A stretch of 64,000 nucleotides of DNA from JAZKFT01 sp039925965 (GCA_039925965.1 JBDSXW010000026.1:62001-126000); one strand, 5' to 3'; shown: positions 10,517-20,590, counted from the first letter of the stretch. The notes: generated by a model not told the origin, from the letters alone. Numbers and translations: made by a program.

Positions 10517-10604
10517 ATGGCGTTTAGTTTTGAACTTAATTGAAATCCGGTACTATCGTGTCGCATCGAATTTTTTCCGGCGACAATCGTTATTCATATA
10601 ACAA

Positions 10605-11369
10605 TTATCCTTTCTGTTTTGCTGCTTCCGCAGCCTTGATTCTTTTCTCCCATTCCACTCTTTCTTTCTGTGCATCGTAACCCTGGGCACTCAGGTAGTT
10701 GTTGATACGGCCTTTGTACTTACCAAACCAGGCGTGCTTCTTATCAGATGATTCCGCGTCGATGGCATGCTCCCTTGCTTCGATCAGCCAGGCAAGAATC
10801 TGGGCCTTTTGAGGCTCGGTTAATGTAGGAATCATGTCCTGGTAGCCTTTATAAGTAACATTAACCACACTGTAGGTCATCCCGTCTTTTACCTTGTCGA
10901 CCTGTCCGGCATTGAGGTTGCTATTCAGCAATGATAGATACTCAGCATGCAGGTTATCCAGCTGCATTGTCACATCGGTTTCTATTAACTTTAAAGCAGT
11001 ATCCAGGGCCTGTTTATTAGTTGCGTTTTTCGCTTTGGCTTCTTTTTTCTGAAGATCGCGGTTGTCATAGATCGTATTAAGATTGCGGTATTGGTTAGTG
11101 ACGATCTGCTTTACGTTTTCATATTTCGGGGCGTCATTTATTCCCAGCGTGGCTACAATTTTATCAGCTCTCAACGTGATCGTTTTCGTGTAGGTAGCCT
11201 GTGCAGAATCGCTTATAGCTTGTGCACCTGCACGATTTAAACAGGCTAGCAAAAAGCCCATAAAAATGAACACCGCAAAAGCCCTCCGGATTCTTTTTGC
11301 TGTGCCCGTAAATGTGTACGGAAACACAGCAACGGGCAGACCTGTATGGAGCGGCGAAAACCTTTTCAT
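10605..11369 (-). CDS. DUF3826-type secreted protein
   Basis: A 254-residue protein with a hydrophobic segment (FIFMGFLLACLNRAGAQA) near residues 34-50, then a mostly helical, charged domain: IVATLGINDAPKYENV, QYRNLNTIYDNRD, a central alanine/lysine-rich helix, and DMIPTLTEPQKAQILAWL. This matches my memory of DUF3826, a family seen repeatedly in Bacteroidota pectin PULs and without a settled function. I start at the ATG at 11369; the longer form needs a TTG at 11408. Even so about 33 residues precede the hydrophobic core, unusually long for a signal peptide. The gene is first after a well-formed promoter, directly upstream of susC. Confidence 0.7.
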   Translation of the reverse strand: MKRFSPLHTGLPVAVFPYTFTGTAKRIRRAFAVFIFMGFLLACLNRAGAQAISDSAQATYTKTITLRADKIVATLGINDAPKYENVKQIVTNQYRNLNTIYDNRDLQKKEAKAKNATNKQALDTALKLIETDVTMQLDNLHAEYLSLLNSNLNAGQVDKVKDGMTYSVVNVTYKGYQDMIPTLTEPQKAQILAWLIEAREHAIDAESSDKKHAWFGKYKGRINNYLSAQGYDAQKERVEWEKRIKAAEAAKQKG

Positions 11370-11433
11370 GTGGCACTTTTTATCGTTAATGGTATTGAGT
11401 GACGACAAGACTTAACTGCCTCAATCAATAGGA

Positions 11434-11464
11434 TAAAGGTACTGGTGGGTAAAAGGGTTTACAA
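11434..11464 (-). promoter_or_regulatory. Putative Bacteroidota promoter for the DUF3826-susC-susD transcript
   Basis: On the reverse strand TTG (complement of 11462-11464) is followed by exactly 20 bases and then TACCTTTA (11434-11441), close to the -33 TTG / -7 TAnnTTTG arrangement of Bacteroidota sigma-ABfr promoters. It lies about 65 bp upstream of the chosen DUF3826 start and would put susC/susD and the downstream lyases under separate control from the upstream glycosidases. Confidence 0.55.
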
Positions 11465-11546
11465 TGTAAGGTTTCGCTGAATTGATGTAATATTTTACTA
11501 TTGGAAGTGGAAACAAGCAATTTGCAGATTTTGCAAATCTCAGGCC

Positions 11547-14012
11547 TTAATTAAGGGCTTTTAGCGTTAATAAGCTGGTTAATAAGCCTGCAATTGAGGC
11601 CTTTAATGTAATATTCCCCTTTTTTCCAGCTGATTTTACAATTGCCAGCGCCATGCCTTTCCAGGCCTTTCTTTGATTAGAAGTAAATGAGGTAGTATCT
11701 GCCTGATAACCATTATCAGTCGCGACAATGATCCCGGGGCCGGAGACAGAAAATCTTAACAACTGGTCAGCATCGGGCACAAGGTTGCCATCTTTGTCTA
11801 ATATCCTTACAGTAACAAATGACAGATCCTTACCACCAGCTTTTACAATAGACCTGTCCGCCTTCAATTCAATCTTAACCGGCTGGCCGGCGGTTCTTAT
11901 TTCTTTTGTCAAAACCATCCTGCCATTCCTACGGGAAACAGCTTTTAATATGCCGGGGGTAAATGGTACCCGCCACATTACGTGCAGGTCGTCGCCTGTT
12001 TTCTTCCGCGTTCCCAGCGATCTTCCATTAAGGTACAGTTCCACTTCGTCGGCGTTATTATAGTAAGCCCATATATTTACCAGTTGGCCAGGCCGCCAGT
12101 TCCAATGCGGAAACAGGTGCAGCACCGGTTTGGTAGTCCATTCGCTCTGGTACATATAATAAACATCTTTTGGAAAGCCCGCCAGGTCTACGATTCCGAA
12201 ATAGGAACTGCGGGCCGGCCAGGGAAAAGGAGTGGGCTCCCCGAGGTAATCAAAACCAGTCCAGACGAACATGCCCGACAAAAAATCGTACTTCTTAATA
12301 ATCTTCCAGGTTTCCTCATGTGTGCTTCCCCAATTTGATTTTACGTTGTCATAGGCCGAAACGGACCAGTCGCCGTTTACATCCTCCATTTCCTTTTTGC
12401 CCTTGGGCGGCCATACCTGGATACTGTCTGAAGGCATATTGTACACCCCGCGGGTCTCCAGCGCCGAAGTAGTTTCCGAGGCAATAAAAATCTTGCCGGG
12501 ATAACTGGCCAAAGCGTCCGGGTATTTTTGCTGGTTGTAATTCCAGCCGAGCACATCCAATGCTTCGCCGGATTGGTAGATAAAATTCTTTGCTGTATCT
12601 GTTTCAGTGAGGGCAGAGGTAACTGGCCGGGTAGGATCTAAACGTTTTACAATGGCCGCCAGCTCTTTGGTGAGGGCGGTGCCGGAAGAATCAAATTGTT
12701 CCCTGATTTCGTTGCCAATGCTCCATATAAAAACGGAAGGATGGTTGCGGTCCCTTTTAACCATGTCTTCGAGATCCAGTTGATGCCATTGCTTGAAATC
12801 GAGGTAATAATCAAACTTGTTCTTTTTCTTTTGCCACATGTCAAACGCTTCATCCATCACCAAAAAGCCCATCTTGTCGCAGAGGTCCAGAAATTCCGGT
12901 GCGGGCGGATTATGCGAAGTGCGGATGGCATTGCAGCCCATGGCTTTAAGAATTTCCAGTTGGCGCTCAGCAGCACGGTAGTTAAAAGCGGAACCAAGCG
13001 CACCCAAATCGTGGTGCATGCAGACACCTTTGATCTTCAATGGCATGTCGTTGAGAAAAAACCCCTTTTTCCGGTCGAAATGAATTTTGCGAATGCCGGT
13101 GATCGTTGTTACCTCATCCACCAATTGGTTATTTTGATACAGAGCTGAAACCACTTTGTACAAGTATGGGTGTTCTAACGACCAAAGCCTGGGGTTGTCG
13201 ATGTAGAGACCCGGATCCAGCCTGTTAATAACACCAAAAGTGTCCAGCTCAATATCGCCTGAGAATGGTTTACCTGCAACTTTGCCGGCGGCATCATACA
13301 CAGTGTGAACCAGCCTGAGCTTTTGGCTGACCCCGGTTTGGTTATGAAGCGTTACAGACACAGGCACAATCGCGATTATTTGCCCCGGCTTCAGCATCCC
13401 ACCCTCAGAAGTCTCTCCCAGATTACCGCTGATATACCAGGGATGTACAAAGGTTTCAGTGGCATCGAATCCTACTTTGTTCGTTGTAATTAATCTCACA
13501 TTTCGATAAATGCCGGAGCCAGAATACCACCTTGAATTAGGTTGTGCAGAATTATCCACTTTCACTGCAATTATATTTTTCTCAGCACCATATTTCAGCC
13601 AGGGTGAAAGCTCATACCGAAATGAAATATAGCCATTGGGCCTTTTTCCAAGGTAATGTCCGTTAATCCAGACTTCGCTATTCCGGTATACGCCTTCAAA
13701 CTCAATTGCAACATTCTTGTTTTTTGACGCAACAGGAACCGTAAATGTTTTTCGGTACCAGCCTATGCCTCCCGGCAATGCACCGCCCTGCGTGGTTGCG
13801 GGTGCCTTTTCGCTAAAGTTTAATTCAATACTCCAATCGTGTGGTAAACTGAGGTTGTGCCAGGATGCATCGTTGTAAGGGGCCTTACTTGCGGTGCTGT
13901 CATCGCCTAAATAAAATTTCCAATCCTTATTAAAATCCAGGATGGTGCGCGGGACTGCATGGGACACTTGTGACAGTAAGATGGATAATATAAAAATCAA
14001 ATTTTTTTTCAT
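11547..14012 (-). CDS. GH2-family beta-glycosidase (beta-galactosidase-like)
   Basis: The 821-residue protein has a signal peptide (ending near SHA), a sugar-binding jelly roll (LPHDWSIE, GGIGWYRKTF, VWINGHYLGKRPNGY), an immunoglobulin-like domain, and a TIM barrel. The acid/base Glu is in WSIGNEIRE near residue 434 and the nucleophile Glu in IFIASETTSALE near residue 511. C-terminal beta-sandwich domains (LNGRSLGTRKK; IVKAGGKDLSFVTVRILDKDG) follow, as in the DUF4982/Ig-containing GH2 architecture. Members remove non-reducing beta-galactosyl, glucuronosyl or related sugars; in this PUL a pectin side-chain sugar is likely. It sits 8 bp downstream of the second GH2 gene. The exact sugar cannot be read from sequence alone. 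Confidence 0.9.
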   Translation of the reverse strand: MKKNLIFILSILLSQVSHAVPRTILDFNKDWKFYLGDDSTASKAPYNDASWHNLSLPHDWSIELNFSEKAPATTQGGALPGGIGWYRKTFTVPVASKNKNVAIEFEGVYRNSEVWINGHYLGKRPNGYISFRYELSPWLKYGAEKNIIAVKVDNSAQPNSRWYSGSGIYRNVRLITTNKVGFDATETFVHPWYISGNLGETSEGGMLKPGQIIAIVPVSVTLHNQTGVSQKLRLVHTVYDAAGKVAGKPFSGDIELDTFGVINRLDPGLYIDNPRLWSLEHPYLYKVVSALYQNNQLVDEVTTITGIRKIHFDRKKGFFLNDMPLKIKGVCMHHDLGALGSAFNYRAAERQLEILKAMGCNAIRTSHNPPAPEFLDLCDKMGFLVMDEAFDMWQKKKNKFDYYLDFKQWHQLDLEDMVKRDRNHPSVFIWSIGNEIREQFDSSGTALTKELAAIVKRLDPTRPVTSALTETDTAKNFIYQSGEALDVLGWNYNQQKYPDALASYPGKIFIASETTSALETRGVYNMPSDSIQVWPPKGKKEMEDVNGDWSVSAYDNVKSNWGSTHEETWKIIKKYDFLSGMFVWTGFDYLGEPTPFPWPARSSYFGIVDLAGFPKDVYYMYQSEWTTKPVLHLFPHWNWRPGQLVNIWAYYNNADEVELYLNGRSLGTRKKTGDDLHVMWRVPFTPGILKAVSRRNGRMVLTKEIRTAGQPVKIELKADRSIVKAGGKDLSFVTVRILDKDGNLVPDADQLLRFSVSGPGIIVATDNGYQADTTSFTSNQRKAWKGMALAIVKSAGKKGNITLKASIAGLLTSLLTLKALN

Positions 14013-14020
14013 GTTTCTGT

Positions 14021-17000
14021 TTATTGTACATCCAGGCCAGAGATGCCAACGCCGATGGCATCATCAGCAATGATCTTAACGGTGTAATTCCCGGCATTGA
14101 TCATGCCGCCGGTATTGGTGGCAGCATAACTCCACTTGCCGGCATTGCTGGGTGTAAAAGCAATTTTCTCTTTTTTCATGATTGTGCCATCTGCCATCGA
14201 AAACACCAGGGTACCGGTTAGCGGTTTCGATGTTTCGTTGGAGTAGCGGATTGTTAATGAATAAATATCGGCTGCGCCAATATTGATGTTCCATTCGATG
14301 GCCGAAGTATTGTTGGTAAAACTGATCGTTTCTTTTTCGTTGATGGTGGATTTTGTTAGTGCATCTCCGACAAGTTTGGCGGCACCAGGTCTCAGGCCCA
14401 CTATGGGTTTCAGATCGTATGCGGGTTGCATTGTGTTGGCGGGCTGCATCATCACAATACAATTGCCCGGTATATCCAGGCCAACTTTCCCCGTATCGCC
14501 ATAAAGCTTCTTAAACACCGCATACCTAGTTCCTCCATTTTCATCAGTAATTATTTCCGTTTTAGTGTCCAAATAATCATTGATCGCAGAAGGCTTCGCA
14601 TTTAATTTCGGGTAGGCAACAAATACATTTGTTGGTCTATAGGCAGGTACATCAATAGTATACTGACCTTTATTATTGTTGCGGAAAGAAATCCATTCCG
14701 CACCGTATAAATTAAAGGGCAAGGAATTGAAAACGATCGTGTCGCCTGAGAATTGTTTATCCCCAACATCCATCCAGGATTTGAACCCATATTGCCGCAG
14801 GCTGGTGTTTACCTTTTTTGATCTAACAAAAACATCGTTTGAAGATGCAATCGCAATAGCACTAACCAAAGCTTGGCCTACTTTACTTTTTGGAAATGAG
14901 ATCACCATTTTCCTGTCGATAACTTTTGCCTTCACTATTTTTTTCAAAGCTATGTTGGTGCCTGCGTCTGCCCATATATCCAAATCTTTAAATACCGTTT
15001 TGCCGTTGACAGCAACATCAAATAAACGCATGCCTTTGGCATTAATGCCACCCCCGATTCCAAGCCAGGGCTCGATAAAATACAACTCAACAAGATACTC
15101 GCCATTTGGCAACTGAAATTGGTACTCTAGTTTTTCCTTCCCGTATCTAAAGTCCTGAAATAGTTGCCAATCGTTGGTTTCTTTGATGGGAGAAAAAGTC
15201 CTGCGTTGGCTGGCGAAAAAATCAGGCATTCCGGTAAATTGGCTTGTCCAGGAAGATGAACCAAAAATAAATTGACTGGAGTCGATGGCTTCATCGGAAT
15301 CCCATCGATTTCCGTTTGTATCATCGTATGCCGAACCGCCGCAATTCATCCTATACAAATAATGGTAACCTTCCTGTGGTTTTAGAATTGATGTAGTTCG
15401 AGTAAATAATTTTGTATAACCAGGTGCCTTCGGCAAATGAAACAGTACAATTGTATCCTTGGCAACCGCCTTACCATTTACATACCCCACCGCATACAAA
15501 AGGTTGTATTGAATATCCGTATGATCCCATTGAAAATGCGTACCTACGCCGCCTCTTTTCTTTCTGCCAAGCGATACATTATCGATATCATTAAACAACT
15601 CCACTTCGTCGCAATTGGAATACACAATGATGCTGTCTTTGATGCCTGGTTTTATCCATCGGCTTGGCCAGGTATGCGACACGATATACACCATGGGCTC
15701 TTTTGTTTTCGAAGCATAGTTGCTGCGAAACATATAGTAAGCATCGGTAGGTTCTTCCCAGGGCGTTAGTATCCCTTTATAGTTTACAGGGCCGACCCGA
15801 TCCAGTTCGCGCAAGCCCTCGCCGCCCTGCACGCGGCCGGGGTTATCGTGCGAAGTGAGCAACCAGAAAAACTGGCCGGCGCAACTATCTTTTACTGATT
15901 CTGCCATGCGCACTTTTTGCTCCATCAGCAGGGTCATGCGGTCTTCGCTTAATGGGCCATTTTGGGCAAAGCCGCCTTCGGTGTGCAGGTCGAGGGTGCG
16001 CCAGGCGCCGTACTCGCCGATCAGCACTTGCTTCTTTACATCATTGGCGTAATCGGCGGGGTTGCCGCCATAGGTGCCGGTCCAGTTTTGGGGTACGTCC
16101 CAGTCGGTACCGCTGCCGCCATTGCAGGTGGTGACCAATCGTTGGGTGGAAGCCGTGGGATCCAGTGAGCGAATTAGTTCGGTGCATTCTCTGGCAAAGT
16201 CTTCGGGCAGCTTGCTCTCATTTTGCAGGCCCCACAAAATAATTGCGGGATCATTGCGGCGTTCAATCACCCACTCTTTTAGCAGCTGTTTAAAGTTGGT
16301 TCTGAACCCGGGTGTATCGTACCAAATATGCGCCGAAAGTTGCGTCCACCAAAGGATGCCGAGCTTGTTGCATAGCTGGCCGTATAGTAAATTATGGGGT
16401 TGATGGGCATCGCGTAAAGCGTTGAAACCTGCCGACTGGATCCACTTCATCCGGGCCACGATCTGCTCATGGGTGAATGCATGGCTTTGCCCGATCAGGT
16501 GTTCATATTCAGCTATGCCATTGATGAATACTGGTTTATCATTTAAGAAAAACTGGTTGGTGGCATTTTTCCAATTGAGGGTACGAAAACCAAAGTCGGT
16601 TATCAGCTGATCTACTATCACATTGCCTTGCTTAATGGTTGAGATAATTTTATAGAGGTAAGGGTTTTCTACCGACCAAAGTATCGGCCTATCAACCGCA
16701 ATATCATCTTGCCGGACTATGACGGAATCACCTGACTTTAGTGATTGCCGGTAAGCATTTTCAGCAACGACTTTTCCATTAGCATCCTGCAACTGCTGCT
16801 CTACGCTAATTTCTTTCGCTTGCAGCGAATAGTTTTTCAGGGTAGTATTTACAGATAAAGATGCATTGTCATTTGTTATATCAGCCCATGCATGTACCCC
16901 AAATGGCGTTATCCGAACATCATTGCAAATCACAAGGTGCACAGGCCTGAAAATACCCATGGGTTGTGATCCTTCGGAAAAACCCCGTTCATCGCTGCAG

Positions 17001-17602
17001 CCGCCGCAGACCCAGGGCAGATCCTTGATATACGCCGGGTGCCAGGCCCTCACCGAAAGCTGGTTAGCGCTGCCATCGGTTTTTATTTTATCAGTGATGT
17101 CAATGGTAAATGTTGTTCGACCGCCGTCATGCTTGCCCACAAATACGCCATTTACGTAAACAGTAGCATAGGAACTAACCCCCTCAAAAAACAGGAAAAA
17201 ACGCTTTCCGGTTTTATGCTGTTTAATGGCAAATGTTTTGCGGTACCATGAATCGCCATGCCTGTTGCCGTGCAGTAATCGGCGATAGCCTTCGTAGGCA
17301 TCCCAGTTATGCGGGACGTTGACATGTTTCCAACTTTTATCATTGGTAGCTACCTGGTAAAAATTGGTAGGCAAGGGATTTTCATCGGCCGAAGCGATGG
17401 TCTTCCAGTTATTGTTCAGGTTGATATCTTGCCTGGGAGATTGCGCTATGGTTTCTTGCCACAAAGTCAGGAAGGCTGAAAGGAGCACAAAAAGATGAAT
17501 GGAGCCCCGAAATAATCGGGGTTGTAACGTTCGCCCATGTCGCTCAATAGTAGTAGTGTAGCCGGCTACCAAAATATCATTATAATTGTTTAAGCGATGC
17601 AT
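14021..17602 (-). CDS. GH2-family glycosidase with malectin-like domain
   Basis: This 1193-residue protein has a GH2 core: sugar-binding domain (VPHNWDAYEGY, YVNGVFVGKHDGG), Ig-like domain, and a TIM barrel with acid/base Glu in ILWGLQNES near residue 462 and nucleophile Glu in LIGEYGAWR near 529. From about 740 to 925 comes a malectin-like carbohydrate-binding domain (RMNCGGSAYDD, GEYLVELYFIEPW), then a C-terminal beta-sandwich resembling a carbohydrate-binding module. The start is the ATG at 17602, which overlaps the end of the GH95 gene by 23 bp, so the two are translationally close. The N-terminus is odd: about 30 residues precede the hydrophobic signal core. Substrate unknown; a large beta-linked pectin side chain is plausible. 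Confidence 0.88.
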   Translation of the reverse strand: MHRLNNYNDILVAGYTTTIERHGRTLQPRLFRGSIHLFVLLSAFLTLWQETIAQSPRQDINLNNNWKTIASADENPLPTNFYQVATNDKSWKHVNVPHNWDAYEGYRRLLHGNRHGDSWYRKTFAIKQHKTGKRFFLFFEGVSSYATVYVNGVFVGKHDGGRTTFTIDITDKIKTDGSANQLSVRAWHPAYIKDLPWVCGGCSDERGFSEGSQPMGIFRPVHLVICNDVRITPFGVHAWADITNDNASLSVNTTLKNYSLQAKEISVEQQLQDANGKVVAENAYRQSLKSGDSVIVRQDDIAVDRPILWSVENPYLYKIISTIKQGNVIVDQLITDFGFRTLNWKNATNQFFLNDKPVFINGIAEYEHLIGQSHAFTHEQIVARMKWIQSAGFNALRDAHQPHNLLYGQLCNKLGILWWTQLSAHIWYDTPGFRTNFKQLLKEWVIERRNDPAIILWGLQNESKLPEDFARECTELIRSLDPTASTQRLVTTCNGGSGTDWDVPQNWTGTYGGNPADYANDVKKQVLIGEYGAWRTLDLHTEGGFAQNGPLSEDRMTLLMEQKVRMAESVKDSCAGQFFWLLTSHDNPGRVQGGEGLRELDRVGPVNYKGILTPWEEPTDAYYMFRSNYASKTKEPMVYIVSHTWPSRWIKPGIKDSIIVYSNCDEVELFNDIDNVSLGRKKRGGVGTHFQWDHTDIQYNLLYAVGYVNGKAVAKDTIVLFHLPKAPGYTKLFTRTTSILKPQEGYHYLYRMNCGGSAYDDTNGNRWDSDEAIDSSQFIFGSSSWTSQFTGMPDFFASQRRTFSPIKETNDWQLFQDFRYGKEKLEYQFQLPNGEYLVELYFIEPWLGIGGGINAKGMRLFDVAVNGKTVFKDLDIWADAGTNIALKKIVKAKVIDRKMVISFPKSKVGQALVSAIAIASSNDVFVRSKKVNTSLRQYGFKSWMDVGDKQFSGDTIVFNSLPFNLYGAEWISFRNNNKGQYTIDVPAYRPTNVFVAYPKLNAKPSAINDYLDTKTEIITDENGGTRYAVFKKLYGDTGKVGLDIPGNCIVMMQPANTMQPAYDLKPIVGLRPGAAKLVGDALTKSTINEKETISFTNNTSAIEWNINIGAADIYSLTIRYSNETSKPLTGTLVFSMADGTIMKKEKIAFTPSNAGKWSYAATNTGGMINAGNYTVKIIADDAIGVGISGLDVQ

Positions 17603-20381
17603 CAAATTTATAGACCCCGTTTTTAGTAGTTGAAATCATTTTTGTTGTTCCGTTGTAGCGCAACAGCAATGGCATGCCGGCTTTGGATCTTACCGTGACC
17701 TGATACAGTTTCCCATTTCTCCATGTTATACCGAGCACAAAACCGCCCCTGGCGCAAATACCTTTTACCTCCCCGGATGGCAAAGCGGCCGGCAATGCAG
17801 GCAGGATATCGAGATACTTCGTATGGCTTTGAATGATCATTTCACCAATGCCTGCGGCGCCACCAAAATTACCGTCTATCTGGAAAGGCGGGTGTGCGTC
17901 AAACAGGTTGGGATAGCTGCCGGCATTCCCGTTGGCCGGAGTCATCAGCATCTGAATCATTTTGAAGGCATGATCCCCATCCTTAAACCTGGCCCAGCAA
18001 TTGATCTTCCAGCCCAGGCTCCAGCCAGTGGCTGCATCGCCGCGGTATATCAAAGATTGCCGGGCAGCTTCCATAAGGGCAGGCGATTCATCCAAGTTAA
18101 TTTCGTGTCCAGGATACATACCCCATAAATGCGATATATGCCGGTGCTTGTTACTGGTGTCGTCTATATCTTTCATCCACTCCTGTAGCTGACCATATTT
18201 GCCAATCTTAAGAGGTGCTATTTGCTGGTATTTTATTTTTAGTGTATCACGAAGCGCGGCATCAGTGTTGAGAATTTTACTGGCATTGATTACATCCTGG
18301 AACAGGTTGCGGATGATCTCGTGATCCATTGTTGGACCAGCCACCAAACCACCCTGCTCTGGCGAATTGGAAGGCGTGCTGATGAGGAAGCCTGTAGTAG
18401 GATCCTTTACTAAAAAATCATTGAAAAACAAAGCTGCCTGCTTCATCACCGGGTAGGCTTTGGTCCTGAGAAAATCCTTGTCCTGGGTAAAAAGATAATG
18501 GTCCCACAAATGCTCGCAAAGCCATGCGCCACCGGTTACCCAAATGCCGTGGTTGGAAGCATTAATGGGTGCTGTGCCCCGCCATAGATCGGTATTATGA
18601 TGCAGCACCCAACCGGGAGCATGGTAATGGTCGGCAGCGGTTTGGTGGCCGGTTTGTGCCAACTCGTCGATCATGCCAAACAGCGGCTGGTGCATGGGCG
18701 AAAGATTGAGCAGTTCCGCCGGCCAGTAGTTCATTTCCAGGTTGATATTGGTCGTGTATTTACTGCCCCAGGGCGGCACCAGTAAGTCGTTCCAGATGCC
18801 CTGCAGGTTCGCTGGTTTAGTACCAGGCCTGGAGGATGCAATCAGCAGGTACCTGCCGTATTGCTGGTACAGCGCCACAAACGCCGGATCGTTTGAAGAT
18901 GCGAATTTCTGTAGCCTTATATCTGTCGGCAATGATTCATTTTCACTCTTGCCGAGGTTTACCGAGTAGGTGTTGAAATATTGTTGGTACTCCTTTACAT
19001 GGGCAGCCTTTACCTGGGCATAGGTTTTTGCTGCAATGCTTTTCAGGGCGTTGGTGCAAGGCAATACAGGATCGGCCGAAACATCTTTATAGTTTTTGAA
19101 GCTGGTACCCGCAGTGAGATAAATGCTGGCAGCATCGGCATCATGTATTATCATTTTACCTCCTTCAACCGTCATGGTCCCACCCACTGTGGTTACCTGC
19201 AAATAGCTTTTTCCACGCAACACGCCATTCCGCACTTTTACCGATAACGCCACGGTATGATTGTCGATTTTTTTTACCGTAAAATTTCTATGCGGACTGG
19301 TTAGTGATGCTTCAAAATTAATGTGCCGTTTTTGTGAAGCTGTAAGGTGGATCGCCAGCACCTGGTTTGGCTGGCTTACCAGGTATTCGCGATTAAAATA
19401 GATTCCGTCACAGGTGTAGCTGGTGACGGCCACAGCGTCGGAAATATTAAGCGACCGTTTGTAGTCAGTGACGGGCGCCTCATGCTTAAACTGCAGCCAC
19501 AGATCACCGAAGGGTTGATAGCTGGCCTGGTACTCTCCCACTTCTGGTGGCTCATCATTCTGGATAAAATATTTCCATGCGCCATTCAGCGAAATTTTAC
19601 CCGATTCTTCACCCACCGGGAATACGCCGATATGCTTCGATGTGTCTTTATAACCCGCAATGCCGCCCTTGTCAAAGTAGTTGATTACCTGGATGGCGAT
19701 GGTGTTCCTGCCGGCATGCAACGCTGCTTTCGGTATCACGTATTTGCGGGGCTCGCCGTTTTGCTGCGTGCCGATCAAAACACCATTCACATAACTCAGG
19801 TCGTAGTCACGTATACGATTTACGTCTAATGCGACGTCCTTGCCCAGCCAGGAAAAGGGCATATCAAAACTGGTGCGAAGCCACACTGCGCCATCCAGGC
19901 CTTCGAAACCTGCTGCTTCCCAACCTTCGTAGGACGGAACCTGCATGGCTTTCCATTTGCTGTCATCATAATGTTGCAGCGCTGGGTTGCCATTCATCCC
20001 CTTCAGCGACAATATCTCTTTAAGCCATTGTTCCTTTCCTCCTTCGTGGCTTTTGGTGCCCATGAATTCCTTTTCGGCAAGGGCTTCTGCTTCTTTTTGT
20101 TTGCCGCCGAATAACAGCTGCCGGATGGAATCCAGATAGTGCCAGGCACCGGGTCGGCTGTAGCTCCGTGGCTTACCGGTCCATAATGTTTCTTCGTTAA
20201 ACTGGATCCGATCCTGCTCCGATCCACCGAAAACCATGGCACCAATTCTGCCGTTACCCAGGGGCAATGCTTCGGTCCATTTTACGGCGGGCTGGGTGTA
20301 CCAGAGTTGTAAATCCTGGGCTCCTGCTGACCAGGTGGTTAGCAGGGCTATGATGAAATAGGTTATTTTTTTTGTTGTCAT
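17580..20381 (-). CDS. GH95-family glycosidase (alpha-L-fucosidase/alpha-L-galactosidase type) with inserted domain
   Basis: The 933-residue protein starts with a signal peptide (SAGAQ) and the GH95 N-domain (WTEALPLGNGRIGAMVFGG, ETLWTGKP). Residues about 125-280 are an insertion with jelly-roll sugar-binding character (FEGLDGAVWLRTSF, LSYVNGVLIGTQQNG, GRNTIAIQVINYF), like the accessory domain of GH2 enzymes. The catalytic (alpha/alpha)6 barrel follows, with GIWNDLLVPPWG, the paired Asn of TTNINLEMNYW, the acidic NSPEQGG segment, HISHLWGMYPGHE and FQIDGNFGG, all matching known GH95 active-site regions. The family hydrolyses alpha-L-fucose or alpha-L-galactose linkages by inversion, both found on pectin (RG-II) and xyloglucan side chains. 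Secreted or periplasmic. Confidence 0.92.
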   Translation of the reverse strand: MTTKKITYFIIALLTTWSAGAQDLQLWYTQPAVKWTEALPLGNGRIGAMVFGGSEQDRIQFNEETLWTGKPRSYSRPGAWHYLDSIRQLLFGGKQKEAEALAEKEFMGTKSHEGGKEQWLKEILSLKGMNGNPALQHYDDSKWKAMQVPSYEGWEAAGFEGLDGAVWLRTSFDMPFSWLGKDVALDVNRIRDYDLSYVNGVLIGTQQNGEPRKYVIPKAALHAGRNTIAIQVINYFDKGGIAGYKDTSKHIGVFPVGEESGKISLNGAWKYFIQNDEPPEVGEYQASYQPFGDLWLQFKHEAPVTDYKRSLNISDAVAVTSYTCDGIYFNREYLVSQPNQVLAIHLTASQKRHINFEASLTSPHRNFTVKKIDNHTVALSVKVRNGVLRGKSYLQVTTVGGTMTVEGGKMIIHDADAASIYLTAGTSFKNYKDVSADPVLPCTNALKSIAAKTYAQVKAAHVKEYQQYFNTYSVNLGKSENESLPTDIRLQKFASSNDPAFVALYQQYGRYLLIASSRPGTKPANLQGIWNDLLVPPWGSKYTTNINLEMNYWPAELLNLSPMHQPLFGMIDELAQTGHQTAADHYHAPGWVLHHNTDLWRGTAPINASNHGIWVTGGAWLCEHLWDHYLFTQDKDFLRTKAYPVMKQAALFFNDFLVKDPTTGFLISTPSNSPEQGGLVAGPTMDHEIIRNLFQDVINASKILNTDAALRDTLKIKYQQIAPLKIGKYGQLQEWMKDIDDTSNKHRHISHLWGMYPGHEINLDESPALMEAARQSLIYRGDAATGWSLGWKINCWARFKDGDHAFKMIQMLMTPANGNAGSYPNLFDAHPPFQIDGNFGGAAGIGEMIIQSHTKYLDILPALPAALPSGEVKGICARGGFVLGITWRNGKLYQVTVRSKAGMPLLLRYNGTTKMISTTKNGVYKFDASLKQL

Positions 20382-20496
20382 CTTTTGTAGGTATGTGGAG
20401 CAGCGGTGGCGACGCTCCGTTCGGGTTTTGGGATGCTATTGGGCAGGATTATGGCTTAGGGTGTGGGTTTATATTGTGAGGTCTTTATGCAAGGGA

Positions 20497-20544
20497 GGGC
20501 CTCATCCCCGGCCCTTCTCCTGTCGGAGAAGGGTGCCCCTGTGC
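20497..20544. repeat. Dispersed GC-rich intergenic repeat (CCTCATCCCCGGCCC type)
   Basis: The motif CCTCATCCCCGGCCC, then a short hairpin TTCTCC...GGAGAAGG and GTGCCCCTG, lies between the GH95 and GH28 genes. Near-identical copies are at 22248-22298 and 22417-22466, and a diverged inverted copy at about 34845-34896. Position strictly between genes suggests a REP-like element. Confidence 0.65.
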
Positions 20545-20590
20545 AACATGCATCCAATTTTTTGAAGTTCTGGTTTATTATTTTAAAACT

